Numbered from the stretch's first letter, positions 51,939 through 61,059 are shown. The stretch: 64,000 nt of DNA from DT-110 sp964342305 (GCA_964342305.1 CAYFGK010000008.1:23305-87304); one strand, 5' to 3'. The notes: generated from the sequence alone by a model not told the origin. Program-made: numbers and translations.

Positions 51939-52658
51939 TTATTCCGTGGGAGTGGTTGGTTCCTCCTGAATACCGGCAAAGTAGTTTTCGAGCTCGTTAA
52001 GCGTAGTTTCCTCCGTACGGATATCGCGGATTATGGAGCCTTTTTCCAGGACCACAATACGTTCGCAAACCTCCGTCACGTGGGTGAGGTCGTGACTGGA
52101 AATGAGGACGGTCATGCCATCGGGCAGATCTTTAATCAACTGTTTGAGTTTGATCTGCGAACTGGGATCGAGGTTAGCGAACGGCTCATCGAGCACCAGT
52201 ACTTCCGGTTGCCCAATCAGGGCGGCGGCAATACCTACCTTCTTCTGGTTTCCCTTCGAAAGGTCACGAATGTACTTTTTGCGATCCAGGATCTCTCCGT
52301 TAAAGAAGGTTTCGAAGGCCTCCAACCGCTGATCCAGTTCACCCTTGCCGACACCGTAGAGTTTAGCCACAAATTCGAAATATTCACGGGGCGTAAGAAA
52401 CCCGATCAGGAAATTTTCGTCCAGATAGGCTCCCGTATAGCTCTTCCAGTGTTCGGAGCGGGCAACCGGCTTTTCCTTCGACAACACCTCTCCGGAAGAA
52501 GGCTGAATGAGGTCCATAATGAGGCTGAAAAGCGTGGTTTTACCGGCACCGTTATTTCCCACAAGACCAAAGCTTTCGCCCTGCAGAATGACGAGTTCAT
52601 CAACGCGGAGCACCTCGACTCCTTTATAGGATTTGGATAAGTTGTGTATAGTGATCAT
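51939..52658 (-). CDS. ABC transporter ATP-binding protein
   Basis: The 239-aa ATPase has Walker A GLVGNNGAGKTTLF (about residue 33), the Q-loop YTGAYLDENF, the signature LSKGNQKKVG, Walker B VLVLDEPFANLD and H-loop SSHDLTHVTEV. The sequence is of the type that works with ABC-2-like multi-TM permeases. It starts 15 bp after the real end (52674) of the DUF5687 membrane protein upstream on the same strand, so the two probably form one transporter. The exported compound is unknown. Confidence 0.93.
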   Translation of the reverse strand: MITIHNLSKSYKGVEVLRVDELVILQGESFGLVGNNGAGKTTLFSLIMDLIQPSSGEVLSKEKPVARSEHWKSYTGAYLDENFLIGFLTPREYFEFVAKLYGVGKGELDQRLEAFETFFNGEILDRKKYIRDLSKGNQKKVGIAAALIGQPEVLVLDEPFANLDPSSQIKLKQLIKDLPDGMTVLISSHDLTHVTEVCERIVVLEKGSIIRDIRTEETTLNELENYFAGIQEEPTTPTE

Positions 52659-52673
52659 TGGTATGCTATTTTA

Positions 52674-52802
52674 TTAGTCTGCTTTAAATCCGGCACTCAT
52701 GGCGTATTTCCGTTTTTCGAATTGGCGTACCACCTTATCCAACAGGCGATCCCGGAAAACGATGCCAATAATTCCGATGATGGCCAGTACGCCAAGTCCA
52801 AC
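52674..52802 (-). pseudogene. Detached C-terminal part of the DUF5687 permease
   Basis: In frame after the TAA at 52803, the sequence reads GLGVLAIIGIIGIVFRD, then a charged stretch and KRKYAMSAGFKAD before a second TAA at 52674-52676. It contains a membrane helix and a conserved-looking tail with no start codon of its own. It ends 15 bp before the ATPase start, just where the operon gap would be expected. Confidence 0.8.
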
Positions 52803-54140
52803 TTATTTATTGACCCAGATACCGAAGGGTAAGTAGATGAAAATGGGAATCAGCAGCAGTGGCAGCAGCATTACAAATTGATTGGCCCCCACACCTTCGT
52901 AGTTGAAAAAGGCCCCCTTTGTGAGTTCGATGCGCTTCACGTTATAGGTAGCCGAGAACATGAGCACAAAGGAATTAACTCCCAGGTTGAACAGGGCACA
53001 AGCAACAAAGGCCAGCGGCAAATTCACGTCCATGAATCCATACGCCAGAGACAGGGTCGTAAAGATGGTAATGAAGGCCGCAAAGAAGTAGTACTTAGCC
53101 TCGAAGTATTCACGAATGCTGAAATTACGGGTGAGCATAAAATCGAAAAACGTGCTCTCCCACGACAGCATGAACTGTCCGTACTGGATCATCAGAAAGC
53201 CCGAGATGAATATCCCGATAAAGATGGCTACCGCGAAGGAAGCTTGCAACGCCTCAATGAACAGCAATGGATAAATGATAAAGATCAACCCGATCATCAT
53301 CATGGTCCGCGGACGTTTATTCCGCCAGATCAGTTTCAGGTCTAAGCGGATCAGTTCGCCCAGGTTCCCGAAGCGGTCGAGCCAGGTGAACTGTCGGGCA
53401 CTCACCCGCTCCTGCCGGTTGGATACAAAAGCATCCAGGTAGGCATACTGACGAAAACGCTGGAACAAGACGAGGTAAAAAAGCACCACCAAACCCAGCG
53501 GGATAAGCAACAAAATGGGTTGCTCTACCACCTGAGCAATCAGATTTCCGAAGGCCCCGGAGATACCAATTACACCGGTCCTATCCAGGTAGAACACCCC
53601 TCCAAGTGCCAGTAAAAGGGCAAAAATGAGGGCAGGTTTTACGCTGAACATTCGCTTGAGCAAAAACACCAGATAGTGGTTCGCCACTGCGATCAGCAGG
53701 AAGAAGGTCAGCCAGGAAAGTCCGCCGCCCAAACCGAATTCCGGTATAACAACCCGGAACATAACCGGTAATCCCAGGATCAAAGGGAGCAGGTTGAAGA
53801 AATTAGGCAGTGACCGGATGAGGATAAAATGAAATACCTTCCGCCGGTCGATAGGCATCACCAACAGGGGCTGGACCGAAAGCAACGGGAAGGATTGCAG
53901 GAAGAACCGAATAAACAGGTCGAACAGGAAATAGTAGAAGACCAGTTTGTTGATGGGCATGAAAACGGGGCCTCCTTCGTCATCACCCCGGATCAACTCC
54001 GGCAAAAAGTAAGCAAGGGCCAACACGTTGAGCAGCATATACAGGGCAAAGAAAATGAGGATCACCGTGATGGCTACATCCTTACCTGAAAAAGCTGAAC
54101 GCACGCGTGACCGCCACTCATTGTGTAGCAGGGTAAGCAT
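52803..54140 (-). CDS. DUF5687-type ABC permease, ending at an in-frame TAA
   Basis: The 445-aa product has an N-terminal LHNEWRSRVRS and about 12 hydrophobic helices (e.g. AITVILIFFALYMLLNVLALAYFL, VFYYFLFDLFIRFFLQSFPLL, LIFALLLALGGVFYL, MMMIGLIFIIYPLLFIEAL, FVMLLPLLLIPIFIYLP). It matches the DUF5687 family, membrane partners of ABC ATPases in Bacteroidota. The frame stops at TAA 52803-52805, but codons continue in the same frame for another 42 residues (52677-52802) that look like the family's last helix and tail. The protein is therefore truncated, or the stop is a sequence error. The ATPase gene follows. Confidence 0.85.
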   Translation of the reverse strand: MLTLLHNEWRSRVRSAFSGKDVAITVILIFFALYMLLNVLALAYFLPELIRGDDEGGPVFMPINKLVFYYFLFDLFIRFFLQSFPLLSVQPLLVMPIDRRKVFHFILIRSLPNFFNLLPLILGLPVMFRVVIPEFGLGGGLSWLTFFLLIAVANHYLVFLLKRMFSVKPALIFALLLALGGVFYLDRTGVIGISGAFGNLIAQVVEQPILLLIPLGLVVLFYLVLFQRFRQYAYLDAFVSNRQERVSARQFTWLDRFGNLGELIRLDLKLIWRNKRPRTMMMIGLIFIIYPLLFIEALQASFAVAIFIGIFISGFLMIQYGQFMLSWESTFFDFMLTRNFSIREYFEAKYYFFAAFITIFTTLSLAYGFMDVNLPLAFVACALFNLGVNSFVLMFSATYNVKRIELTKGAFFNYEGVGANQFVMLLPLLLIPIFIYLPFGIWVNK

Positions 54141-54339
54141 GGCTTTGTGTGTTTATGAACTAGGTCGTAAAATGAACTAATGGCTTTTCGCGCCTGGTTC
54201 TAATAAAGTGTTGAATTTCCTGTTTTTGACACAGGATTTCAGATAGAGCTCTTCATTTTTTCGACCTAGTTCCTGTGGGGTTGGGCATTGACCACTTTAA
54301 AAAGTTAAGAAACGCCTGGTCTTGCCTCACGGTAGTTTA

Positions 54340-57150
54340 CTAATGCGCTTCCCGCCACGTCTTGCCAACCCCTGCCTCCACCAGGATGGGTACATCCAGG
54401 TCGGGCAGCGCATTTTTCATAAGCTCCATGATCTGGGGTTTCACCTCGTCCAGCTCCCCCTTGGGCACATCAAAGATCAGTTCATCGTGCACCTGCAGGA
54501 TCATGCGGGTAGCGTAATCCTTGGCACGCAGCATATTGTGCACGTTGACCATAGCGATCTTGATCATATCGGCAGCTGATCCCTGAATGGGCGTATTGAT
54601 GGCCATGCGTTCGGCATTGCTTCGGGCCAGTGAGCTCTTGGAGTTGATGTCGCGCAGGTGACGTCGGCGTCCAATGAGTGTTTTCACGTAACCGTGTTTG
54701 CGGGCGTGCTCCACCATATCGTCCATATATCGTTTGAGGCCACTATACTGCCTGAAGTATTGCTCGATGAGCTCCTTTGCTTCGGCGCGTTTGATATCGA
54801 GTTGTCGCGACAGGTTGGTCGCCCCCGCTCCGTAGATGATGGAGAAGTTAACGGTTTTGGCACGGTAGCGCTGCTCGCGGGTGACCTCGTCGTAAGGTAC
54901 TTCAAAAACGCGGGCGGCAGTTGCGCGGTGAATATCTTTACCCTCCTGAAATGCTTCGACCATGGCCTCGTCTTTGCTGATCTCGGCGATCAGGCGCAAT
55001 TCGATCTGCGAATAATCGGCCGCTAAGAGGAGATGGTTCTCGTCGCGCGGGATGAAGGCCTCCCGCACCCGCGCGCCTTCTTCGGTACGGATGGGGATAT
55101 TCTGCAAATTGGGATTGTTGGAGCTGAGTCGGCCGGTGGCGGCCAGAGCCTGATTGAAGGAAGAGTGGATACGGCCGGTTTCGGGATGCACCATTTTAGG
55201 CAGCGCTTCGACGTAAGTCGATAATAGCTTAGTAAGGCCACGGTAATCCAGAATTTCGTTGACGATGGGATAATCGGCAGCCAGATCCGTTAGTTTATCT
55301 TCATTGGTGCTGTACTGCCCCGATTTTGTTTTGCGGCCCTTATAGGGTAAGCCCATTTTATCGAAGAGGACCTCACCGACCTGTTTGGGTGAACCAATAT
55401 TGAATTTGACACCCGCTATTTCGTGGATCTTTTCCTCCAGTTCAGCGATATCGTCTTTCAGTTCTTTGGCGTAGTGATGCAGAAATTCGCTATCGAGATT
55501 TATGCCCTCGTATTCCATATCCACCAGTACGTGCACCAGGGGCGACTCTACTTTGTAGTACAGATCGTGTAGTACCTCTTCTTCTTTAAGCTTTGGTTCC
55601 AGGTATTCCTTGAGTTGAAAGGTGATATCGGCGTCTTCGGCTGCGTAATCGGTCACCTGTGAGGGATCGACATCGCGCATAGTCTTCTGGTTTTTGCCCT
55701 TTTTACCGATCAGGTTCTCGATGGGTACCGGCTTGTATTCCAGGTAGGTTTCGGCCAGGTAATCCATATTGTGCCGAAGCTCCGGTTCCAGCAGGTAGTG
55801 GGCGATCATAGTATCGAAATAGTAGCCCTCGATACGTACATCGTACCGACGCAGCACCAACGCATCGTACTTCAGGTTTTGGGCGATCTTGGTGATGTCA
55901 GGGTTCTCAAAGAAGGGTCGGAACTCTTCTACCAGTGCCTGTGCTTTTTTTTGATCTTCAGGAAAGGGCACATAGTACCCTTCGTGCGATTTCCAGGAAA
56001 AAGCTATGCCTACCAATTCGGCCTGGGTCGCGTCGATATTAGTAGTTTCCGTATCGAAGCAAACTTCTTTTTGTTGCGTGAGTTCCTTGATCAGGTTCGC
56101 ACGCTTCTCGGCTGTATCGATGAAAAAGTACTCATGGTCCGTATTCTCGATGGTCTTACTGGCGATGGAGTGCTTCTTCAGGCGGGGCGCTTGCACATCT
56201 ACCTCCGATTCTTCACCGAACAGCGATCCCTGCGTGCTCTCCTTTTTGCCGGAAGGCTGAGGAGCCTCTTCCGAATCGCCAAGAATGGAGCGGGCCAGGG
56301 TACGAAATTCGAGTTCTACAAATAACTCGCTCAGTGCATCTTTATCCATGGGATCGATCTGTAGCTTATTCGGCTCGAAGTCGATGGGGACTTCAATATC
56401 GATGGTTGCCAGCTCTTTCGAAAGCCGGGCCTGATCGGCATTGTCGCGAACCTTTTCCTGCTGTTTACCTTTCAGTTCATCAATGTTATCGAGCAATCCT
56501 TCTACCGAGTCGTATTTAGCCAGGAGTTTGGCGGCCGTTTTGGCGCCAATGCCCGGCACCCCCGGGATGTTATCAATGCTATCGCCCTGCAGCGCCAGAA
56601 TGTCGATAACCTGTTCGGTGCGATCGATATTCCATTTTTCGCACACCTCCTTGGGTCCCTGGATTTCAACTCCGTTCCCCTGGCGTGAGGGTTTATAGAT
56701 GAGGATATGATCCGTAACTAATTGCCCGAAGTCTTTATCGGGAGTCACCATGTAGGTGGTGTAACCATTCTTTTCGGCCTTCTTGGCCAAGGTACCGATC
56801 ACATCGTCGGCCTCGTACCCCTTTACCGTTACGATGGGAATCTGAAAGGCCTCCACGATCTTACGGATATACGGAAAAGCAATGGCAATATCTTCGGGTT
56901 GCTCCTCCCGGTTGGCTTTATACTCTTCGAACATATCGTGGCGGAAGGTGGGGCCATCCGGATCGAAGGCCACCGCAATGTGGGTGGGTTTTTCGTTCTG
57001 AAGCAGGTCCCAAAGGGTACGGGTAAAACCGGTGATGGCAGAAGTGTTGACCCCCTTGGAGTTGATCAGTGGCCGATTGATGAAGGCGAAATGTGCCCGA
57101 TAGACCAGGGCGTGCCCATCGAGAAGGAATAATTTTTTATCCGCTGACAT
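54340..57150 (-). CDS. polA: DNA polymerase I
   Basis: The 936-aa enzyme has all three domains. The 5'-3' exonuclease is at about 1-300 (FLLDGHALVYRAHFAF, VTVKGYEADDVIGTLA, LQGDSIDNIPGVPGIGAKTA). The 3'-5' exonuclease is at about 340-530, with Asp-Thr-Glu in EVCFDTETTN. The polymerase is at about 550-936 (DYSQIELRLIAEIS, KTVNFSIIYGAGATN, MILQVHDELIFDVP). The proofreading Asp/Glu pair appears intact. Phe in VNFSIIYG at the dNTP discrimination site indicates low dideoxy incorporation. It takes part in lagging-strand processing and repair. The region upstream contains TTTGCCTTTCGGCAAAAA at 57210. It is transcribed alone. Confidence 0.96.
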   Translation of the reverse strand: MSADKKLFLLDGHALVYRAHFAFINRPLINSKGVNTSAITGFTRTLWDLLQNEKPTHIAVAFDPDGPTFRHDMFEEYKANREEQPEDIAIAFPYIRKIVEAFQIPIVTVKGYEADDVIGTLAKKAEKNGYTTYMVTPDKDFGQLVTDHILIYKPSRQGNGVEIQGPKEVCEKWNIDRTEQVIDILALQGDSIDNIPGVPGIGAKTAAKLLAKYDSVEGLLDNIDELKGKQQEKVRDNADQARLSKELATIDIEVPIDFEPNKLQIDPMDKDALSELFVELEFRTLARSILGDSEEAPQPSGKKESTQGSLFGEESEVDVQAPRLKKHSIASKTIENTDHEYFFIDTAEKRANLIKELTQQKEVCFDTETTNIDATQAELVGIAFSWKSHEGYYVPFPEDQKKAQALVEEFRPFFENPDITKIAQNLKYDALVLRRYDVRIEGYYFDTMIAHYLLEPELRHNMDYLAETYLEYKPVPIENLIGKKGKNQKTMRDVDPSQVTDYAAEDADITFQLKEYLEPKLKEEEVLHDLYYKVESPLVHVLVDMEYEGINLDSEFLHHYAKELKDDIAELEEKIHEIAGVKFNIGSPKQVGEVLFDKMGLPYKGRKTKSGQYSTNEDKLTDLAADYPIVNEILDYRGLTKLLSTYVEALPKMVHPETGRIHSSFNQALAATGRLSSNNPNLQNIPIRTEEGARVREAFIPRDENHLLLAADYSQIELRLIAEISKDEAMVEAFQEGKDIHRATAARVFEVPYDEVTREQRYRAKTVNFSIIYGAGATNLSRQLDIKRAEAKELIEQYFRQYSGLKRYMDDMVEHARKHGYVKTLIGRRRHLRDINSKSSLARSNAERMAINTPIQGSAADMIKIAMVNVHNMLRAKDYATRMILQVHDELIFDVPKGELDEVKPQIMELMKNALPDLDVPILVEAGVGKTWREAH

Positions 57151-57209
57151 AGGACAATTTGGTTGATGGCCTCCGATTACGGTAGTCGGTGGCTGGGTTA
57201 TTTTTCGGG

Positions 57210-57227
57210 TTTGCCTTTCGGCAAAAA
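57210..57227. repeat. Recurrent hairpin word TTTGCC-TTTC-GGCAAAAA (one of about 15 sites)
   Basis: The core GCC-TTTC-GGC (complement GCC-GAAA-GGC, a GNRA-like loop) flanked by an A or T run occurs here and at 991-1007, 15128, 15619, 17434, 20925, 25592, 28833, 29458, 35850, 46875, 50076, 59081 and 61627. Weaker copies are at 6778, 17727 and 36993. Some copies are GC-TTTC-GC. Present in genes and between genes on both strands. Its role is unknown. Confidence 0.7.
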
Positions 57228-57244
57228 CCGACGCAGTTAAGTTA

Positions 57245-57400
57245 TTGTGAGGTTGGGCATAACCAATTTGTAACCTGATGATGCTGAGAGCCCAAACTCC
57301 CGGTATGCGGTGATTGGTAGAGGGTAGAAAGACTTAAACAAGACCTGCTACCTAATGCTTTCTACCAAATACAAGGTGAGGTTGTGACATTCAGCCATTT
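57245..57400 (+). repeat. ~150-bp repeat with GAGGTTGGGCAT and GAGGTTGYGACATTCAG ends, copy 2
   Basis: GAGGTTGGGCATAAC at about 57249 and GAGGTTGTGACATTCAG at about 57377, at nearly the same distance as in the inverted copy 45728-45880. No gene in 57151-57481. A further single end, GGGGTTGGGCATTGACC, is at about 54278. Confidence 0.5.
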
Positions 57401-57481
57401 ATCAAGGAGCCCATCCTCAACCTCACGGTAAGTTAGGGAATTTGTTGGACCAACCGTAGCCACGGGGTGCACCTTACCCTA

Positions 57482-58519
57482 TCAGATGGTGAAATTGTAT
57501 TTGATGAGCAATTGCTGGGTAAGGCTCACCCGTTTACCTAATCCGTCGACCCCATTGGGCTTGCTGAAGTCGGTAATCTGCACGCGTACATCGTCGTCGT
57601 AAAACACATTCACATTTACGGAAACCTGCAGGTTCTTCACCAGGGCGACACTCAGATCTGTACCCCAGTTGACATCGATATTTTCGGGATTAACGAGGTA
57701 GTTGGAGAAGAGCAGGAGGGTGCTGTTAAAAGCACCCTTGTCTTCCATAAATTTGGTGGACACCCCCAGCCGTAAGGTCTGCCCCATGGCTTCGAAGGTG
57801 TTATCGAATTCAGTATAGCGCCCCGATTCCGGATCTGGTTCGCCTTCGACCGGGTTACCGTGTACACCCAGGGAAGCGATCTCATCGTCGGGCACAAAGA
57901 TAAATTTGGCACCGAGGGGCGAATAATAGGCCGAGAAAGTCTCATCGGGTTTAAAGTCGATTCCCACCGAAATATTCAGGGTGGCGGGGCTGAAAAACCG
58001 GGACCGGAGCTGCCCCATACCGGCGACATCCTTCAGGAAATTCCCCGGAAAATCTTCGCTCCCCATGTATGTTGGTAACAGGGGAGTGACGAGGTTCGTA
58101 TTGGCGGCGTAGAACCACTTGGATTCCTTGGTAGTCCGATAACCGAACTTCACGTTGTACTGGAATTCATCGATGGATTTCTGGAAGGGTATTCGCTGGG
58201 AGGTTCCCTGGGCAATGATACCCGACCCCAGGCGCTGGATACCGAATTGCCACAAAAAAGCGTGATCCCAGGCCAGACGTTTTTTGCGGTATTTGGCAAA
58301 GCCGCTGGTGGCAATACCGAAGCCGATCTGGTTTTGTCCGGCCCCTTGTTTGGGATTGATCTGCAAGAGTTGAGCAAAGTCGAAGCCGAAGCCGGCACCG
58401 AGGGTCCAGCCGTCGGGCAGGGTGTCTTTTTTGTTTTGTGCGTTCAACGTGGTGGTCAGCAAACAGCACGTTACCGCCATCAAGAGGGTACGAAGGATCA
58501 TACGTTGTGTTTTTTCCAT
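57482..58519 (-). CDS. DUF3078 family protein (paralogue 1)
   Basis: The 345-aa protein starts at ATG 58519 with a signal peptide (LLMAVTCCLLTTTLNA-Q). The body matches the DUF3078 family: LDGWTLGAGFGFDFAQLLQINPKQGAGQNQIGFG, WQFGIQRLGSGIIAQG, FQKSIDEFQYNVKFGYR, YYSPLGAKFIFVPDDEIASLGVHGNP and INVFYDDDVRVQITDF. The alternating hydrophobic pattern implies an outer-membrane barrel-like protein; function is unknown. A close paralogue lies at 59104-60123 in the same orientation, with a 133-bp tandem repeat between them. An alternative start at 58501 is possible. Confidence 0.85.
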   Translation of the reverse strand: MEKTQRMILRTLLMAVTCCLLTTTLNAQNKKDTLPDGWTLGAGFGFDFAQLLQINPKQGAGQNQIGFGIATSGFAKYRKKRLAWDHAFLWQFGIQRLGSGIIAQGTSQRIPFQKSIDEFQYNVKFGYRTTKESKWFYAANTNLVTPLLPTYMGSEDFPGNFLKDVAGMGQLRSRFFSPATLNISVGIDFKPDETFSAYYSPLGAKFIFVPDDEIASLGVHGNPVEGEPDPESGRYTEFDNTFEAMGQTLRLGVSTKFMEDKGAFNSTLLLFSNYLVNPENIDVNWGTDLSVALVKNLQVSVNVNVFYDDDVRVQITDFSKPNGVDGLGKRVSLTQQLLIKYNFTI

Positions 58520-58570
58520 TTGGGTTGGGGTAATAAAGGAAATTTTGTGGGATGTGCAAGTTAATACCAC

Positions 58571-58590
58571 CCCGGGCTTACGCCCGGGAG
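58571..58590. repeat. CCCGGGCTTACGCCCGGG hairpin
   Basis: An inverted repeat with a TTA-type loop, next to the 133-bp tandem array. Short CCCGGGC palindromes of this form are common interspersed repeats in many bacteria (from memory). Confidence 0.5.
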
Positions 58591-58598
58591 AATGATAA

Positions 58599-59035
58599 GG
58601 GCGTCCCTAACGGGACTCTGGTGGGGGGCTCGCAGGCTCGCAATATTGCGTCANNNNNNNNNNNNNNNNNNNNNNNNNNNNNNNNNNNNNNNNNNNNNNN
58701 NNNNNNNNNNNNNNNNNNNNNNNNNNNNNNNNNNNNNNNNNNNNNNNNNNNNNGCGTCACGGGAGCGACTGTTACGGCCTCGCGGGCTCGGCCTAGACCG
58801 TCTTTGGCCTGACGGATTTGACTGGCTTCACAGGCTTGGGCGTCCCTAACGGGACTCTGGTGGGGGGCTCGCAGGCTCGCAATATTGCGTCACGGGAGCG
58901 ACTGTTACGGCCTCGCGGGCTCGGCCTAGACCGTCTTTGGCGTGACGGATTTGACTGGCTTCACAGGCTTGGGCGTCCCTAACGGGACTCTAGGGAGGCT
59001 CGCAGGCTCGCAATAAGTCGTCTCTGGCGAGACTG
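58599..59035. repeat. 133-bp tandem repeat array containing the second 100-N gap
   Basis: The unit starts GGGCGTCCCTAACGGGAC at 58599, 58838 and 58971. The last two are exactly 133 bp apart. Each unit contains small inverted repeats (GTCCC-TAAC-GGGAC, CCGTC..GACGG). The 58838 unit is complete; the 58971 copy degenerates near 59035. The Ns at 58654-58753 lie between GCGTCA (58648) and GCGTCA (58754), so removing the Ns and the duplicated 6 bp restores the 133-bp phase. Confidence 0.8.
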
Positions 59036-59043
59036 GTGGCATA

Positions 59044-59085
59044 AAAAAGCCATAGCAATACGCAACGGTACTGCTATGGCTTTTT
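59044..59085 (-). terminator. Terminator hairpin of the second DUF3078 gene
   Basis: AAAAAGCCATAGCA (59044-59057) pairs perfectly with TGCTATGGCTTTTT (59072-59085), 14-bp stem, with A/T runs at both ends. It lies 18 bp beyond the stop codon of the - strand gene 59104-60123 and works in both directions. Confidence 0.85.
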
Positions 59086-59103
59086 GGCGAAAGCCGGAAA
59101 ATG

Positions 59104-60123
59104 CTAGAAGGTCACATTGTATTTCAGCAGGAATTGCTGAGTGATGCTGACGCGTTTACCGAGGCCGCTTACCCCATTGGGTTCGTCCCAGTCGGTGATT
59201 TGAACTAGGACGTCATCGTCGTAGAACACATTGACGGTGACGGCGGCTTGCAAGCCCGCAACGATAGTCAGGGCAAACTCATTGGTCCAGTCGACGTCGA
59301 TGTTTTGGGGGTTCTCGAGATAATTGGAGAACAGGAGCATAGAAGAGGTGAAGGTGCCCCTTTCTTCGAGGAACTTGGTTGCGTAATTAGCACGCAATGT
59401 TTGTCCGAGCGCAGAAAAAGTGTTGTCGAACGTAGTAAAGCGGCCCGTATCGGGGTCGCGGTCACCCTCGACCGGATTACCGTGAACACCGAGTGAAGCG
59501 ATAAAGTCGTCGGGTACAAAAATAAATTTGGCACCGATGGGTGAATAGTAGAGACTGAACTTGTCCGTCGGTTTCCAATCCATACCCGCTGAAAGGTTAA
59601 GGGTCCCGGGGTTAAAAAACTTGGACAATAGATTACCCTGTCCCGTAATATCCGTCAGGAAGTTACCGGGGTATTCTTCCGAGCCCTGGTAGGTAGGGGT
59701 CAGCTGGGTTAGGAGCGACATATCGGCCGCGTAAAAAAAGTTGGATGACTCCGACGTCTGATACCCCACTTTGGAGTTAAACCGCAGATCGTCGATGGCT
59801 TTTTGAAAAGGTACGCGCTTCTCTTCATTACCCTGGGCGATCACTCCGGATCCCAGGCGCTGAATACCGAATTGCCAGTTGGCCAGGTTATCCCAAGCCA
59901 GACGATCCTGACGAAATTTGGCGAAATAGTTAACCGCACCGCCGAAGCCAACCCGGTTCTGACCGGCGCCCTGGCGGGGGTTGATCTGTAAAAGTTGGGC
60001 AAAATCGAGACCGAGGCCGGCTCCGGAGGTCCATCCTTCGGGCAATTCGTTCTCCTCCTGACCGACCAGGTTGGGGGTTACCAATAGCAATACCAGGCAA
60101 CACAAGAAAATGTGCTTGAGCAT
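59104..60123 (-). CDS. DUF3078 family protein (paralogue 2)
   Basis: The 339-aa protein has a signal peptide (MLKHIFLCCLVLLLVTPNLVG-Q). It aligns over its length with the product of 57482-58519 (WTSGAGLGLDFAQLLQINPRQGAGQNRVGFGG, NWQFGIQRLGSGVIAQGN, YYSPIGAKFIFVPDDFIASLGVHGNPVEG, NVFYDDDVLVQITDWDEPNGVSGLGKRVSITQQFLLKYNVTF). It is a tandem duplicate that has diverged. Function unknown; location probably outer membrane. The spacing between the two paralogues is filled by a tandem repeat array and a terminator. Confidence 0.85.
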   Translation of the reverse strand: MLKHIFLCCLVLLLVTPNLVGQEENELPEGWTSGAGLGLDFAQLLQINPRQGAGQNRVGFGGAVNYFAKFRQDRLAWDNLANWQFGIQRLGSGVIAQGNEEKRVPFQKAIDDLRFNSKVGYQTSESSNFFYAADMSLLTQLTPTYQGSEEYPGNFLTDITGQGNLLSKFFNPGTLNLSAGMDWKPTDKFSLYYSPIGAKFIFVPDDFIASLGVHGNPVEGDRDPDTGRFTTFDNTFSALGQTLRANYATKFLEERGTFTSSMLLFSNYLENPQNIDVDWTNEFALTIVAGLQAAVTVNVFYDDDVLVQITDWDEPNGVSGLGKRVSITQQFLLKYNVTF

Positions 60124-60166
60124 AACGTAGGAATTTTTAGGGTTAGACTATGCAGACCGGCGGCGG

Positions 60167-61012
60167 TTACTTTTGGCGTTCGTACCGCTCGGTCATCAAC
60201 TTATTTAGCGGGAAAACCACCAATTTATCGCCGGCATCGATGGTGAAAGACGTATTATCCATTTTGACAATTTCGCCCTCTACCCCTTCGATGGTGATCC
60301 TATCGCCTACGTTTACCCGGTTCCGGTTGTAGTAGGCTGCCAGCAGATTACCCAATAGCGGGCGGGAAGCATACCCATATCCGATGGCAAAGGCAGCTAC
60401 AATACCCGCCAGGATAATAGATACGTTGTCTTGGATCGACTCGGTTTGTATACCCGCCTGCGCCAAGCTGATCATAGCCACATTAATGAACAAGAAGTAG
60501 AACACTAAATTGGCGATCATGTTGGCAGCCGGAATATTCAGGGATTTTGTGGCCGTGAGGACCAATCGCTTCAGGAAGTCGGCCAGGATAACTCCGGCGA
60601 TAAATACCACCAGCGCCGACGTGAGTACCGGCAGGTAATCAAAGCCCCGGGCAATGAGGTCGGATAGGGCCTGGATTCGCAACATATCGGTGGCAATCCA
60701 AATAAATACAAAGAAGATGATGTAGTAAAAAATCTTACCTATTACGACGCTCGGCTGAAGCTTGAATTTGGATTTCCTAAAAATCTCAATATCGGCCAGC
60801 CGATCGGCTAATTTGTCGATACCGATCTTTTGCAGAAGCTTAGTCAATCCTTTCCCCACCAGTTTGCCGATAATCCGACCAATCAGCAAGATGAGTAATG
60901 CCCCGAACAGACGCCCAAGGAAAGTCAGGCCGTCGGAGACAAATTGGTTTACAAAGGGAAGCTGTTCCTGCAGGTTCGAAAACCAGCTCTGTTGTAGAAG
61001 CATCCAGTGCAT
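60167..61012 (-). CDS. MscS-like mechanosensitive ion channel
   Basis: The 281-aa protein has an N-terminal hydrophobic region of about four helices (FGALLILLIGRIIGKLVG, FYYIIFFVFIWIATDML, LTSALVVFIAGVILADFL, MIANLVFYFLFINVAMISLA) and a pore-region helix rich in Gly and Ala (IILAGIVAAFAIGYGYASRPLLGNLLA). A MscS beta-domain follows (NVGDRITIEGVEGEIVKMDNTSFTIDAGDKLVVFPLNKLM). It is shorter than typical MscS C-terminal cages and lies in an apparent sigma-small protein-MscS operon. It may relieve osmotic stress or report on membrane tension. Confidence 0.88.
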   Translation of the reverse strand: MHWMLLQQSWFSNLQEQLPFVNQFVSDGLTFLGRLFGALLILLIGRIIGKLVGKGLTKLLQKIGIDKLADRLADIEIFRKSKFKLQPSVVIGKIFYYIIFFVFIWIATDMLRIQALSDLIARGFDYLPVLTSALVVFIAGVILADFLKRLVLTATKSLNIPAANMIANLVFYFLFINVAMISLAQAGIQTESIQDNVSIILAGIVAAFAIGYGYASRPLLGNLLAAYYNRNRVNVGDRITIEGVEGEIVKMDNTSFTIDAGDKLVVFPLNKLMTERYERQK

Positions 61013-61059
61013 AGGTAGTGTTTTGGCAATCGTTGGTTTGGTTCGTGCGGTCTTTGTAT

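Noticed and set aside
58599..59035. CRISPR array at the 133-bp tandem repeat or the 493-bp duplication
   Set aside because: Repeat units are too long, spacers are absent, and no cas gene is present.
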